Shown here piece by piece: positions 9,024-17,597 of a stretch of 34,587 bases of DNA. Position numbers and translations under genes: made by a program. The notes under the pieces are model-generated. The model searched no databases. It was not told the DNA's origin and saw only the letters and a program-made list of their open reading frames with translations. Source of the DNA: AP-16 sp036395835 (GTDB lineage: Bacteria; Pseudomonadota; Alphaproteobacteria; Rhizobiales; Xanthobacteraceae); assembly GCA_036395835.1 (NCBI GenBank), contig DASWCW010000053.1, positions 1 through 34,587 on the forward strand, given 5' to 3'. Each line of letters begins with the position of its first letter. Positions within the stretch are counted from its first letter, which is position 1.

Positions 9024-9501
9024 GGCGCTGGGCTGATCCTGACGAACACAATGGGCGTCATGGGTGAATTTCCGAGCTTAAGGAACGGTTCCGGAAATAT
9101 CCCCGCAAACCTTCCGCGAGGGCATGTGAACGTTGGTAGATGAAGAAGCTCAAACAAATCCCCGGAACTTGCATGAATTGGCGGCGCCTCTCGGCGAATT
9201 CGGCCTTTTCGACGGTATCTCGCACCAGGGACATTGCTCCGTTCATCTTGGCGATATTGCCCACTCCCGGTTCTAGCTGTACCTACATGTACACACAATG
9301 CCCGGCAATTCAAAGGCCCGCGGGGCGTTTGCTTCCGGCCGGGTCGATGTTACCTGCGGCCGAACGGAATGTTCACCATTTTTCCCGTTGGGACATTGAG
9401 GCCGCCCGACCGTTTCCGGCTGCAGAAGGGGCGACGAGGAATGGATCGCAGCGGATTGAGAGAGCAAGATCGATGCCAATGAGCGAGCAAGATCGACGCC
9501 A
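9024..9501. other. 478-bp gap upstream of dxs and the flavoprotein gene
   Basis: This divergent intergenic region should hold promoters for dxs (-) and the reductase (+), but I cannot pick a convincing -35/-10 pair. It contains an unconvincing 68-codon - strand frame (GTG 9264 to 9058) and ends in a near-perfect tandem duplication. Composition is less GC-rich than the genes on either side. Confidence 0.5.
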
Positions 9502-9506
9502 ATGAG
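9462..9506 (+). repeat. Tandem duplication spanning a start codon
   Basis: Two 22-bp copies, 9462-9483 and 9485-9506, differ at one base and are offset by 23 bp. Each carries ccaATGag. ATG 9479 opens an eight-codon frame whose TGA (9503-9505) overlaps the ATG 9502 of the reductase. Confidence 0.85.
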
Positions 9507-10686
9507 CAATTCAGCGGTGACCATCGGAGCGGGACAAGGTGCGGCTCAAGTCGCCATCAGCCTGCGGCAGGGCGGGTTCAAAGGTCCGGTGGTGATCATC
9601 GGCGCAGAGCCCTATCTGCCCTATCAGCGGCCGCCATTGTCGAAAAAATTCTTGAGCGCACCGCAGACGGCCGAAAGTCTGTTCCTGCGTCCGCAAGCGT
9701 TCTGGCGCGATCAAGAGGTAACGCTCGAATTGGGAACGGCAGTCGGGGCGGTGGACCGGCGCCGCCGCTGCGTCATGCTGGCGGACGGACGGGAGCTTGC
9801 CTATGCAAGCCTGGTGTTCGCAACCGGCACGTCCGCCCGCACGTTGCCCATCCCGGGTGTAGATCGCGGCGTGCACTCGTTGCGCAACATCGAGGACGTG
9901 CGGCGGCTGCGAATCGAACTCGATACGGCGCGCAGCGTGGTGATCATCGGCGGCGGCTACATCGGGCTCGAGGTCGCTGCGGTCATGCGAAGCGAAGGCC
10001 GCGCCGTGACGGTTCTGGAAGCCGAAGAGCGGGTGTTGAAGCGGGTTGCCGGCAGGACGACATCGGCGTTTTTCGACGGGTTCCACCGTGAAAGAGGCGT
10101 CGACATCCGGCTGAACGTTCGCGCCGCGGCGATTGCCGGAGACGACCGCGTTCGCTCGGTGCGAACCTCGCAGCAGCAGGATCTGCCGGCCGATATCGTT
10201 CTCATCGCGGCGGGGGCGCGCGCCAATGACGAGCTCGCCGCTGCCGCCGGGATCGGTTGCCGGGACGGCATTCTCGTCGACGAGGCGACCCGGACCGACA
10301 GTCCCGACATCTACGCCGTCGGCGACTGCACGCGATTCCCGAGCCGGCGTTACGGACGGCGGCTTCGTCTCGAAAGCGTGCAGAACGCCATCGACCAGGC
10401 GAAAGTCGCGGCGGCTTCGATCCTCGGACGGCCCCAGAGGTATGATCCGGTACCGTGGTTCTGGTCGGATCAATATGATTTGAAGCTGCAGATCGCCGGC
10501 CTCGCCGACGATCACGATTCCGAACAGCTGATCGGCGATGTCGCGACGCCGCGTTTCTCGGTCGAATACAGGAAATCAGGTCGGCTGATTGCAGTCGACG
10601 CCGTCAACGACGCGCGCGCCCACATGATGGCGCGCCGCCGCATCGCGGAAGAAACGGCTGCCGCCGAGATGGCAATCGATTCATGA
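9502..10686 (+). CDS. FAD/NAD(P)-dependent ferredoxin reductase-type oxidoreductase
   Basis: A 394-aa pyridine nucleotide-disulfide oxidoreductase of the class that reduces 2Fe-2S ferredoxins of P450 and dioxygenase systems (rhodocoxin or putidaredoxin reductase-like). The FAD site is GAGQGAA at residues 9-15, the NAD(P) site IIGGGYIGLE at about 148-157, and the second FAD contact YAVGDCTRF has D275. The segment YLPYQRPPLSKKFL is characteristic, and the C-terminal WFWSDQYDLKLQIAG is the family's reductase C-domain. Start ATG 9502 lies in a duplicated stretch and lacks a strong ribosome site. No ferredoxin, P450 or oxygenase gene is adjacent, so the partner is unknown. It is convergent with the next small gene. 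Confidence 0.85.
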   Translation: MSNSAVTIGAGQGAAQVAISLRQGGFKGPVVIIGAEPYLPYQRPPLSKKFLSAPQTAESLFLRPQAFWRDQEVTLELGTAVGAVDRRRRCVMLADGRELAYASLVFATGTSARTLPIPGVDRGVHSLRNIEDVRRLRIELDTARSVVIIGGGYIGLEVAAVMRSEGRAVTVLEAEERVLKRVAGRTTSAFFDGFHRERGVDIRLNVRAAAIAGDDRVRSVRTSQQQDLPADIVLIAAGARANDELAAAAGIGCRDGILVDEATRTDSPDIYAVGDCTRFPSRRYGRRLRLESVQNAIDQAKVAAASILGRPQRYDPVPWFWSDQYDLKLQIAGLADDHDSEQLIGDVATPRFSVEYRKSGRLIAVDAVNDARAHMMARRRIAEETAAAEMAIDS

Positions 10687-10737
10687 GCCGCGTCTGGTGC
10701 GGCGAAGTGTCGCCCGATCGCGCAGCGGTTTTGCGCA

Positions 10738-10763
10738 GAAGCCCGGCCGAAGAGCCGGGCTTC
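10738..10763. terminator. Perfect 10-bp hairpin between convergent genes
   Basis: GAAGCCCGGC (10738-10747) and GCCGGGCTTC (10754-10763) pair perfectly around a 6-base loop. The site lies between the + strand reductase and the - strand 64-aa gene, as a shared terminator would. There is no run of T on the + side, so intrinsic termination is not certain. Confidence 0.55.
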
Positions 10764-10775
10764 CGCTGCAACTGG

Positions 10776-10970
10776 TCACTTTCCGCGAGCAGGTCGCCGC
10801 GCGCGCAGCGATAGCCCCATCGCAAACGCCTTTTGCCGCACCGCGCCTTCCGAGCGCTTGAGCCTGCGGCCGATGATTCTCGCCGGCGTGCGTTGCCGCG
10901 CCAACGTCTTGAGCTCGCGCACGTCGCGCGACGACCACTCTCGCCGGGCCACTCGTCTCTTTGCCGCCAT
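10776..10970 (-). CDS. Small basic putative helix-turn-helix/SANT-like DNA-binding protein
   Basis: A 64-aa, very basic protein. ATG 10970 is preceded by GGAG 8 bases upstream. The pattern W-S-x-x-D-V-x-x-L-K-x-L-A, then TPARIIGRRLKRSEGAVRQKAF-MGLSL, resembles the SANT/Myb-like or GcrA-like fold: a Trp-led first helix and a recognition helix with repeated Arg/Lys. Small proteins of this form are common in rhizobial genomes; their targets are not known to me. It converges with the reductase, with a hairpin between the two stops. A role as regulator of neighbours is possible but not shown. Confidence 0.7.
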   Translation of the reverse strand: MAAKRRVARREWSSRDVRELKTLARQRTPARIIGRRLKRSEGAVRQKAFAMGLSLRARRPARGK

Positions 10971-11244
10971 TTGTCGATCTCCAATTGTTTGCTCATCGCG
11001 TTGTACTGCGCTTTATGGCCAAAGTCTGACAATCAAGCGCGCGCGACAACAATCGCAAAACTGTGAACGTTTGGTAATCGCTGCTAGATAATGCGTTTCA
11101 CGGGCGCACTGCGTGCTTCAATCAGTAAAATGCCGCATAACTTGGTGCACACGTCGTTCCCGTAAACAAACGCTTATTGCCGGGTCTGTCCGCCTTCAAT
11201 GCATACCATCATCGCGGAACGTTCATCATCGCCGAATGTGGCGG

Positions 11245-12252
11245 CTAGATCCGGGAAATCCGCCCCTCGATCGGATACGCGGGATCGTTATAGCCGGGTG
11301 TCGAGGGATGTCCGGGCGCAACCAGACGATCCACCAGCGCTTCGTCCTCACCGGTGAAGCGATATTCGAGCGCGGCAAGGTACTCGTCCCACTGCTGTTG
11401 CGTGCGCGGACCGGCAATGGTCCCGGTAACCAGCCGATTGTTGAGCACCCAGGCCACCGCGAATTGCCCCGCGGTGATACCGCGTGTTTGCGCATGCTGC
11501 TTGATTTCCTGGGCCAGTCGCAGCGATTCGGGCCGCCACTCGGTCTGCATCATCCGCGTGTCGCGGCGGGCGGCGCGGGTGTCGGCGAGCGGCGGCGCAT
11601 CGGGCCCGTATTTTCCGGTGAGCACGCCGCGCGCCAATGGGCTATAGGCGATCACGCCCAGGCCGTAATAGGCGCAGGCCGGCAGATGCTCGGTTTCGGG
11701 CATGCGGTTCATGGCGTTGTAATAAGGCTGGCTGACGATCGGGCGATCGATGCCGGAGCGATCGCAGAGGCTGCAGATCTCGGCCACACGCCAGGCCCGA
11801 TAATTCGAAACGCCGAAATAGCGGATCTTGCCGAGGCGAACGAGATCGCCCATGGCGCGCACCGTCTCCTCGAGCGGTGCGTCGTGGTCCTCCTTGTGCA
11901 GATAGTAGATGTCCAGGTAATCGGTGCCGAGCCGCTTCAGGCTCGCATCGGCTGCCTGCATCACCCATTTGCGCGACAGACCGCGCTCGTTGGGCCCCTC
12001 GCCCATCGCATTGGCAAGCTTGGTCGCCAACACCCACTTGTCCCGCTCGGCAGCCACGCCGCGTCCCGCGATCTCCTCGGAGCGGCCTTGGTTGTAGGCA
12101 TCCGCAGTGTCGATGAAATTCACGCCGGCATCGCGGGCCCGGGCGATGATGCGCATCGACGTGGGCTCGTCGGTCGGTCCACCGAACATCATGGTGCCGA
12201 GGCAGAGCGGCGATACCTTCAGTCCGCTCCGCCCGAGCTTGCGATATTCCAA
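11245..12252 (-). CDS. Aldo/keto reductase
   Basis: A 335-aa NADPH-dependent (beta/alpha)8 reductase of the AKR family that acts on aldehydes or ketones; substrate unknown. The catalytic tetrad is visible as D48 and Y53 (FIDTADAY), K78 (WVLATKLA) and H119 (YYLHKED). SNYRAW and the C-terminal cofactor segment (GTIAGPRTQQQ) are also present. The start is TTG 12252, because GGAGG lies 5 bases upstream and translation then begins EYRKLGRSGLKVSPL, the normal AKR start; the longer frame to 12327 overlaps the cupin gene. It follows the cupin gene by 17 bp and is probably co-transcribed. Confidence 0.9.
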   Translation of the reverse strand: MEYRKLGRSGLKVSPLCLGTMMFGGPTDEPTSMRIIARARDAGVNFIDTADAYNQGRSEEIAGRGVAAERDKWVLATKLANAMGEGPNERGLSRKWVMQAADASLKRLGTDYLDIYYLHKEDHDAPLEETVRAMGDLVRLGKIRYFGVSNYRAWRVAEICSLCDRSGIDRPIVSQPYYNAMNRMPETEHLPACAYYGLGVIAYSPLARGVLTGKYGPDAPPLADTRAARRDTRMMQTEWRPESLRLAQEIKQHAQTRGITAGQFAVAWVLNNRLVTGTIAGPRTQQQWDEYLAALEYRFTGEDEALVDRLVAPGHPSTPGYNDPAYPIEGRISRI

Positions 12253-12269
12253 CTTCGCCTCCGCCAAAT

Positions 12270-12746
12270 CTATTCCAGCATCACCGTCTCGAACTCGGCC
12301 GGCATGATGATCTCCAGCACTTCGCAATCATCGGAATATTCCAGCACCGTGTGCTTGATGCCGGGCGGCTGAATCCAGCAGGCGCCGGTTCGCAACACGA
12401 TCTCGCCTTGGCCCTCGAATTCCGATCGCATCCAGCCCTTCAGCACATAGACCATCTGGAAGTCGACATCATGGTAATGCCGCTTGGCGACCTCCTCGGG
12501 CCGGCTCGGCGGCACGAACCGGATCACGTGCGCCTGCACCATGCCGCCGGTAGCGTTGCTGATGCCGAGATCGCGATACTTGGCGTAGCGGCGTAGGCCG
12601 GAGCGGAAATCCTGCTCGTCGTGGTGACTCACGGTGAATTTCTGCCGCGGCGCTCGCGCCTTGGATTTGACGCGGCGCGCGGGCTTGCGGTGGGGCGCCT
12701 TCTTCGCCACCGGCTTGCGTGGTTTTTGCTTGGTCTTCTTCGCCAT
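12270..12746 (-). CDS. Cupin-domain protein with a basic N-terminal tail
   Basis: A 158-aa protein. ATG 12746 has GGAGG six bases upstream; the frame continues to 12827 but those residues look untranslated. Residues 1-36 contain 17 Lys/Arg and several Pro/Ala, like a histone-H1-type or nucleic-acid-binding tail. The cupin domain follows: motif 1 (KRHYHDVDFQMVYVLKG with H90, H92, Q98) and motif 2 (QPPGIKHTVLEYSDD with H132). These could bind one metal ion. Upstream partner of the aldo/keto reductase in an apparent two-gene operon. Catalytic or binding function is unknown. Confidence 0.8.
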   Translation of the reverse strand: MAKKTKQKPRKPVAKKAPHRKPARRVKSKARAPRQKFTVSHHDEQDFRSGLRRYAKYRDLGISNATGGMVQAHVIRFVPPSRPEEVAKRHYHDVDFQMVYVLKGWMRSEFEGQGEIVLRTGACWIQPPGIKHTVLEYSDDCEVLEIIMPAEFETVMLE

Positions 12747-13040
12747 GAATTGCCTCCATCCGCCAGGGTTGCTGGGAAGCGCCGAGTTGCCGAGCCATTC
12801 TAGCGGCGAACATGCCGCGCCGGGCAAGGGAAACCGACCTCGAAGCTCGCGGCGGATTCCGAGGCCGCCCGGCCTCCGGCCGAATGCGATAATTTTCGCG
12901 GAGTGATGTCAAAGTGCCACAGTTTTTCGCCGTGCCGTCATGCAAAGTGCTGCGACGCCCGCAGAGTCGGTGCACCGCAATCAGGCATACCTCGATTTGA
13001 ACGGGGCGGCCTCTCCGCCCAGAGGCGTCGCTGGTGGATC

Positions 13041-15038
13041 GTGAACAAACTGGGCATCGCAGTCGTCGCGGCCACTCTGCTGGCGATCGACACAGGGCAA
13101 GCCGGGGATGCCTTTGCGCCGATGCCGGCCATGGCGGCCGCGCCCGCCGTACCGGCCTATCGTTGGGCCGGCGGCTATATCGGCTTCCATTTCGGCTACG
13201 GACTGGGCAGTTTCGGTGCCGGCACCCATCCGGTGCTCGACCAGGGCCTGATCTTCCCCCCCACGATCACGGGCCTCCTGGGCGGCTACCAGCTCGGCTG
13301 GAATGTGCAATTGCCCGATGGCCTCGTGCTCGGGGTCGAGACCGACGTGACGTTCACCGGCCCGATCGACCGCGCCGCGACCGGGATGGCTCCGTTCCAT
13401 ACCACGTTCGACTATTTCGGCACCGCGCGGGCTCGCCTCGGCTACGCATTCGGCAGCCTCCTGCCCTATGTGACGGGTGGCGTTGCCTGGGGCCAAACCC
13501 AGGTCGAGATCAACGACAATGCCGGCAACGTCACATCCTCACATGCCGCCCCGCACGTCGGCTGGACCGCGGGCGCTGGCGTGGAATTCCCCGTGTCCGG
13601 CAAATGGACCGGGAAAGTCGAGTACAACTACATCGACCTCGGATCTGCGACGCTCGTCTTGAATAACGGGATTGCGCAGATTCTGACGGTCGATCCCAAG
13701 ATCCATATCTTCAAGCTCGGATTGAATTATCGATTCCGGGACGCACCGCCGTGGCAGTCGCCGGACCGATCTGGCGCCGAGGCGACGTCGGCGCCGGAAT
13801 TGAGCAACTGGAATATCCACGGGCAGACGACGTTCATCGAGCAGGCCTATCCCCGCTTCCGTTCGCCCTATCAGGGACACAACAGCCTGCCCGGGGGCGG
13901 ACAAGGCCGCGAGACCTGGACCAGCACGGCATTCATCGGATGGCGGTTCTGGGAGGGTGGCGAATTCTATTTCGACCCGGAGATCACTCAAGGATTGGGT
14001 CTAGGCGATGCGCGGGGCCTGGCCGGCTTCCCCAATGGCGAGGCGCAAAAGGCAGGCGGGACATTTCCGAAGTTTCGACCGCAGCGTTATTTCTTCCGCC
14101 AGACATTCGGCCTCGGCGGCGGGCAGGAAACGATCGAGGACGGTCCCAATCAGCTCGCCGGCAAGCGCGACATCGATCGCATCACCATAACGGTCGGCCG
14201 GATCGCCGTCGGCGACATTTTCGACACCAACGCTTACGCACACGACCCGCGCGCGGATTTCATGAACTCGGCGCTGTGGGTATCCCCTGCTTACGACTTC
14301 CCCGCGGACCTGCCGGGCTTCACGCGCGGGGCGGTGGTCGAGTTCAATCGCAAGAACTGGGCGTTGCGTGCCGGCGTGTTCCAGGTGCCGCAAGAGCCCA
14401 ACAGCGATGTTCTCACCTTCAAGACCGGTGGCGCCGTCGTTGAGCTGGAGCAGCGTTACAAGATCTTCGATCAGGACGGAAAGCTACGGCTCGGCGCATT
14501 TGCGAACCGGGGGCACACCGGCAACTACAACGAAGCTCTGGCGCTTGCCGCGGCAGATCCGGCCGTCGATATCAACACCGCCATGCTTCGCACCCGCGCC
14601 CAGCGTCCCAAGTACGGCTTCTACGTAAATCTGGAGCAGGCGGTCGCCAAGGACATCGGCGTCTTCGCCCGCGCGAACTGGAACGACGGCGAGAATGAGA
14701 TCTTGTCGTTCACCGACGTCGATCGCAGCGTTTCCGGCGGGGTTTCTGTCAAGGGGAGCCGGTGGGGCCGATCCGACGATACGGTGGGGCTCGGAGCGGC
14801 CATCAACGGATTGTCGGGTCCGCACCGGACGTTTCTCGCCGCCGGCGGTCTCGGGCTGATCATCGGCGACGGAAGGCTCAACTACCGTGAAGAAAAACTC
14901 TTGGAGGCCTACTACGCCTACAAGATCGACAAGTCGATGACATTGACCTTCGACTATCAGTTCTTTGTCGACCCGGCGTACAATGCCGACCGCGGCCCGG
15001 TTTCGGTGTTTGCCGCTCGCCTGCACGCGGAATTCTGA
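13041..15038 (+). CDS. Outer-membrane protein: Omp25/31-like barrel fused to an OprB-type porin
   Basis: From GTG 13041 the protein is 665 aa and begins with a signal peptide (NKLGIAVVAATLLA...GQAGDAFA). The open frame continues to 12903, but the upstream residues are arginine/cysteine-rich and unlike a leader. Residues about 30-233 form a small rhizobial surface-antigen barrel (WAGGYIGFHFGYG, then YFGTARARLGYAF and VEYNYIDLGSATL) ending in LNYRF, a typical last strand. Residues about 254-665 resemble carbohydrate-selective OprB porins (WNIHGQTTFIEQAYPRFRSPY, GRIAVGDIFDTNAYAHDPRADFMNSALW) and end in the terminal Phe HAEF. The product would be two barrels in one chain. No sugar-uptake genes are nearby. 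The following palindromic repeat may end the transcript. Confidence 0.85.
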   Translation: MNKLGIAVVAATLLAIDTGQAGDAFAPMPAMAAAPAVPAYRWAGGYIGFHFGYGLGSFGAGTHPVLDQGLIFPPTITGLLGGYQLGWNVQLPDGLVLGVETDVTFTGPIDRAATGMAPFHTTFDYFGTARARLGYAFGSLLPYVTGGVAWGQTQVEINDNAGNVTSSHAAPHVGWTAGAGVEFPVSGKWTGKVEYNYIDLGSATLVLNNGIAQILTVDPKIHIFKLGLNYRFRDAPPWQSPDRSGAEATSAPELSNWNIHGQTTFIEQAYPRFRSPYQGHNSLPGGGQGRETWTSTAFIGWRFWEGGEFYFDPEITQGLGLGDARGLAGFPNGEAQKAGGTFPKFRPQRYFFRQTFGLGGGQETIEDGPNQLAGKRDIDRITITVGRIAVGDIFDTNAYAHDPRADFMNSALWVSPAYDFPADLPGFTRGAVVEFNRKNWALRAGVFQVPQEPNSDVLTFKTGGAVVELEQRYKIFDQDGKLRLGAFANRGHTGNYNEALALAAADPAVDINTAMLRTRAQRPKYGFYVNLEQAVAKDIGVFARANWNDGENEILSFTDVDRSVSGGVSVKGSRWGRSDDTVGLGAAINGLSGPHRTFLAAGGLGLIIGDGRLNYREEKLLEAYYAYKIDKSMTLTFDYQFFVDPAYNADRGPVSVFAARLHAEF

Positions 15039-15054
15039 TGCCACAAACAATTGT

Positions 15055-15150
15055 ATCGTCGTCCCCGCGAAAGCGGGGACCTATGGCCACGGATCGCCAA
15101 CATTATGGATCCCGGCTCGTGCCCGCTGTGCGGCCCCGGCCGGGACGACA
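15055..15150. repeat. Palindromic intergenic repeat (REP-like), copy 1
   Basis: The left arm forms a perfect hairpin, GTCCCCGC (15061-15068), loop GAAA, GCGGGGAC (15073-15080). The right end CCGGGACGAC (15140-15149) is inverse to the left end GTCGTCCC. The first 35 bases match 31 of 35 with the reverse complement of 24911-24945. It lies between the convergent porin and DUF6600 genes. Confidence 0.8.
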
Positions 15151-15168
15151 AGCTAGGCTCTCGGCCCC

Positions 15169-16767
15169 TCACCTGCAGACCTGTTGCCCGTTGATGGTCT
15201 GGCACTTCTGCTGGTGCTGCGGCGGCGGCGGAGATGCCGACCGCTGCGCCGGTGGCGGGGGCTGGTGGACGACCGCGCTTTGCGGCGGTGGCGTCGGTGC
15301 CGATCGCTGCACCGGCGGCGGGGGCTGGTGGACGACCGCGCTTTGCGGCGGCGGTGGTGCCGATCGCTGCACCGGCGGCGGGGGCTGATGGACGATCGCG
15401 CTTTGCGGCGGTGGCGTGGGGGCGGATCGCTGCACCGGCGGCGGCTGGCGGGTAATCGCATTCGGCTGCGGATGCGGCGGCGGCTGGGTCCGCTGCAGGT
15501 TCGGCTGCGGCTGGTTCGGTGGAGTGTGTTTTGCGAGCGGTTTGGACGGTGGCCCCTGCGGGCCGACATTGGCCGGCCCGGTTTGCGGATGCAGCTGCTT
15601 GGGCGAGGGTTGGTTGCCGGCCGGCAGCTGGCTGCCGCTCGGCGTCTGGGTCGCCGTCTTGGACTTGGGCGGAGACCCAGACGGAACGTTCGCGGGACCG
15701 GTTTGCTGGTTGGACCTGGGTCCGGTCTGCAGATTCCCGCTCGGCGGCTTGAGGTTGCTCGGGCCCGCGCCTGGCGTGCGGGACGAGATCGCCGGCAGGG
15801 GCTTGCCCGACCCCGGTTGGGCGCCCTGCGTGCCGGGACCGCCGGGCCCAGCAGGCCCGCTGGGCGCCAGATTGGCACGTTTGAGCGCATTGGGAGCGTC
15901 CGGTCCGAGCTTGGGCGGCTGGCCGGGATGGAAGGGCGTGGGCGGCGATAGGGTGGCCGCAGGCTGGATGAGCTTCGGCTGCGGCTTGATGACTTCGCGC
16001 ACGGGCGCGCCCCGCGGCGGGGCACCCACGATGGCTCCGCTGACCCCGACGGTCCCGGTGACGACATGCGGCTGAACCGAGACCGTCTGAATGGGCCGCC
16101 CGATCTTGGCGGCCACGAACGAGGGCGGCACGCCGGGGTTGGCGACGATCACCGTATTATTCTGTCGGATGATCACGGTCTGATTGATGATGACCGTCTG
16201 CCGCACGTAGAGAATCGCCTGAGGTGCCGGCAGAATGACCACTGCGAGCGAGGGGGCGATGATGTCCGGAGCCCGCACGAACAGCCAAAACTCCGGTTCG
16301 TCCCGCACCGAGACGTAGATCTCTTCGGGCGGCATCGGCGCCCAGCCGACGGCTTCCTCGCCCTGGCGCCACGTGACCCAGGCCGGACTCCATTCCGTGC
16401 CAGGCACCCAGATCCAGCCGAGGCCGAGATCGCGATCGAACACCCAACGCCCATAGTGATAGGCGATCCAACCCCATTCCTCGTCGGCGACCCAGTACCA
16501 GCCCCATTCGTCGGTATAAACCCAGTGACCCAAGCGGTAGGGCCGCCAATCGACCGGGATGCCCGCCGGGACCCACACCGCGCCCCAGCGCGGATGCTCG
16601 ATCCAGCGGCCGTAGGCGCCGAGCGTTTCGCGGAATTCGGCCATCGTTTCCTGGGCGCGGGCCGGCCGCAACGAAGCGTCGGCAAACAGCCCGCTCAATC
16701 CAAAGAGCGCGATGGCCACCGCGGCCAGCAGCCGGACGACGCCGATGCGCAATCGGAGTCCCAACAT
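15169..16767 (-). CDS. Exported DUF6600-type protein with proline-rich repetitive tail
   Basis: A 532-aa protein. GGGAGGGG ends 3 bases before ATG 16767. Residues 1 to about 38 are a signal peptide (LLAAVAIALFGLSGLFA...ARAQE). Residues about 45-165 are a tryptophan-rich domain with repeated W-G-W-Y-W, WIAYHYGRWVFD and WAPMPPEE elements, matching the DUF6600/FecR-associated pattern. A Val/Ile-rich segment with INQTVIIRQNNTVIV follows. From about residue 250 the chain is low-complexity Pro/Gln/Ser/Gly. Near the end it has tandem units QPPPPVQRSAPTPPPQSA, then CQTINGQQVCR with a possible disulfide. It looks like a cell-surface or periplasmic structural protein; function unknown. Confidence 0.8.
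   Translation of the reverse strand: MLGLRLRIGVVRLLAAVAIALFGLSGLFADASLRPARAQETMAEFRETLGAYGRWIEHPRWGAVWVPAGIPVDWRPYRLGHWVYTDEWGWYWVADEEWGWIAYHYGRWVFDRDLGLGWIWVPGTEWSPAWVTWRQGEEAVGWAPMPPEEIYVSVRDEPEFWLFVRAPDIIAPSLAVVILPAPQAILYVRQTVIINQTVIIRQNNTVIVANPGVPPSFVAAKIGRPIQTVSVQPHVVTGTVGVSGAIVGAPPRGAPVREVIKPQPKLIQPAATLSPPTPFHPGQPPKLGPDAPNALKRANLAPSGPAGPGGPGTQGAQPGSGKPLPAISSRTPGAGPSNLKPPSGNLQTGPRSNQQTGPANVPSGSPPKSKTATQTPSGSQLPAGNQPSPKQLHPQTGPANVGPQGPPSKPLAKHTPPNQPQPNLQRTQPPPHPQPNAITRQPPPVQRSAPTPPPQSAIVHQPPPPVQRSAPPPPQSAVVHQPPPPVQRSAPTPPPQSAVVHQPPPPAQRSASPPPPQHQQKCQTINGQQVCR
15235..15450 (-). repeat. 60-63-bp coding tandem repeat in the DUF6600 gene
   Basis: The motif beginning gccgatcgctgcaccggcgg recurs at about 15236, 15299, 15359 and 15422 (spacings 60-63 bp). 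It encodes about 3.5 copies of a 20-21-residue Pro/Gln unit. All spacings are multiples of three. Confidence 0.85.
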
Positions 16768-17052
16768 GTTCCCCTCCCGAGGGTCAGGCGGCGACCCCAG
16801 CAGATGATTCTGCCGAAGTCCAGTTCGGCTGGCGTGAGCGACTGCCGGCCGACGGTGACGCCATCATGGCCGGTGGTGCGTGAATGCGGTCTGATGGCGC
16901 AATTCATGAAGCGTTTAGCTCCATGACTTGATTTCGCCATTTGTGGAAAGGCGAGAATTCCTGTGAATCGCGGAACGCGCGTAGATGCAGGGTTCAAGCT
17001 GCAGGCGAAAAACTTGGTGCTATATCTCGTCGGGCGCAAATGCCGGGGCGAT

Positions 17053-17325
17053 TTACCGCCAGCGCCACCTGCCGCGCCGATTGATCAGCCAGAGAATCAG
17101 CAGAAGCACGATGGCCCCGATCGTGGCCGAGATGATCGCGGCGATCAGGCCCCGTCCGAGATGAATGCCCAATTTCGGCAGCAGCCACGCGCCGATGAAG
17201 GCGCCGATGATTCCGATGCACAGATCGGCGACGAGACCGAAGCCGGTGCCCCGCACGATCTGTCCGGCAAGCCAGCCGGCGATAAGCCCGATCACCAGGA
17301 TGACGAGAAGACTTTCCCCAGACAT
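17053..17325 (-). CDS. GlsB/YeaQ/YmgE-family membrane protein
   Basis: A 90-aa integral membrane protein of the transglycosylase-associated or stress-response family. It has three hydrophobic helices (residues about 6-22, 31-49 and 60-81) and the conserved glycine-rich pattern GLIAGWLAGQIVRGTGFGLVAD then GIIGAFIGAWLL. The C-terminus is basic (NRRGRWRWR) and likely cytoplasmic. The family is often induced by stress; its biochemical role is unknown. It is 285 bp upstream of the DUF6600 gene on the same strand, with no visible coupling. Confidence 0.88.
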   Translation of the reverse strand: MSGESLLVILVIGLIAGWLAGQIVRGTGFGLVADLCIGIIGAFIGAWLLPKLGIHLGRGLIAAIISATIGAIVLLLILWLINRRGRWRWR

Positions 17326-17597
17326 GGCTTCCCTTCCCGTTGGTTGCCGCTAAAACCTGTCCAGCCTAACGCCCCGCAGCGTTGCTGTCACTCAAGGGAT
17401 GTCAACCTCCACTGATATCCGCGCCGGGACCGCAGCCGGATGGCGGGCCGCCTGTGGATCGGACGACGCGCCGCCGCTCTTGCCAGGAACCGCGCCCGCG
17501 GATGTACGGCGGAGTGGCCGTTCTCTCCTCTGCGGTGATAATCTCGCCGGGGTCGGCGGGCACAGCCGAGCCAAGCACGCGCGTGATCGAGGCCGCG

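Noticed and set aside
9058..9264. 68-codon - strand frame from GTG 9264, upstream of dxs
   Set aside because: Reads plausibly for 30 residues but has no clear ribosome site, motif or recognised family; kept only as part of the gap description.
15235..15450. Regular repeats considered as a CRISPR array
   Set aside because: Units are contiguous, coding, multiples of three and without unique spacers.
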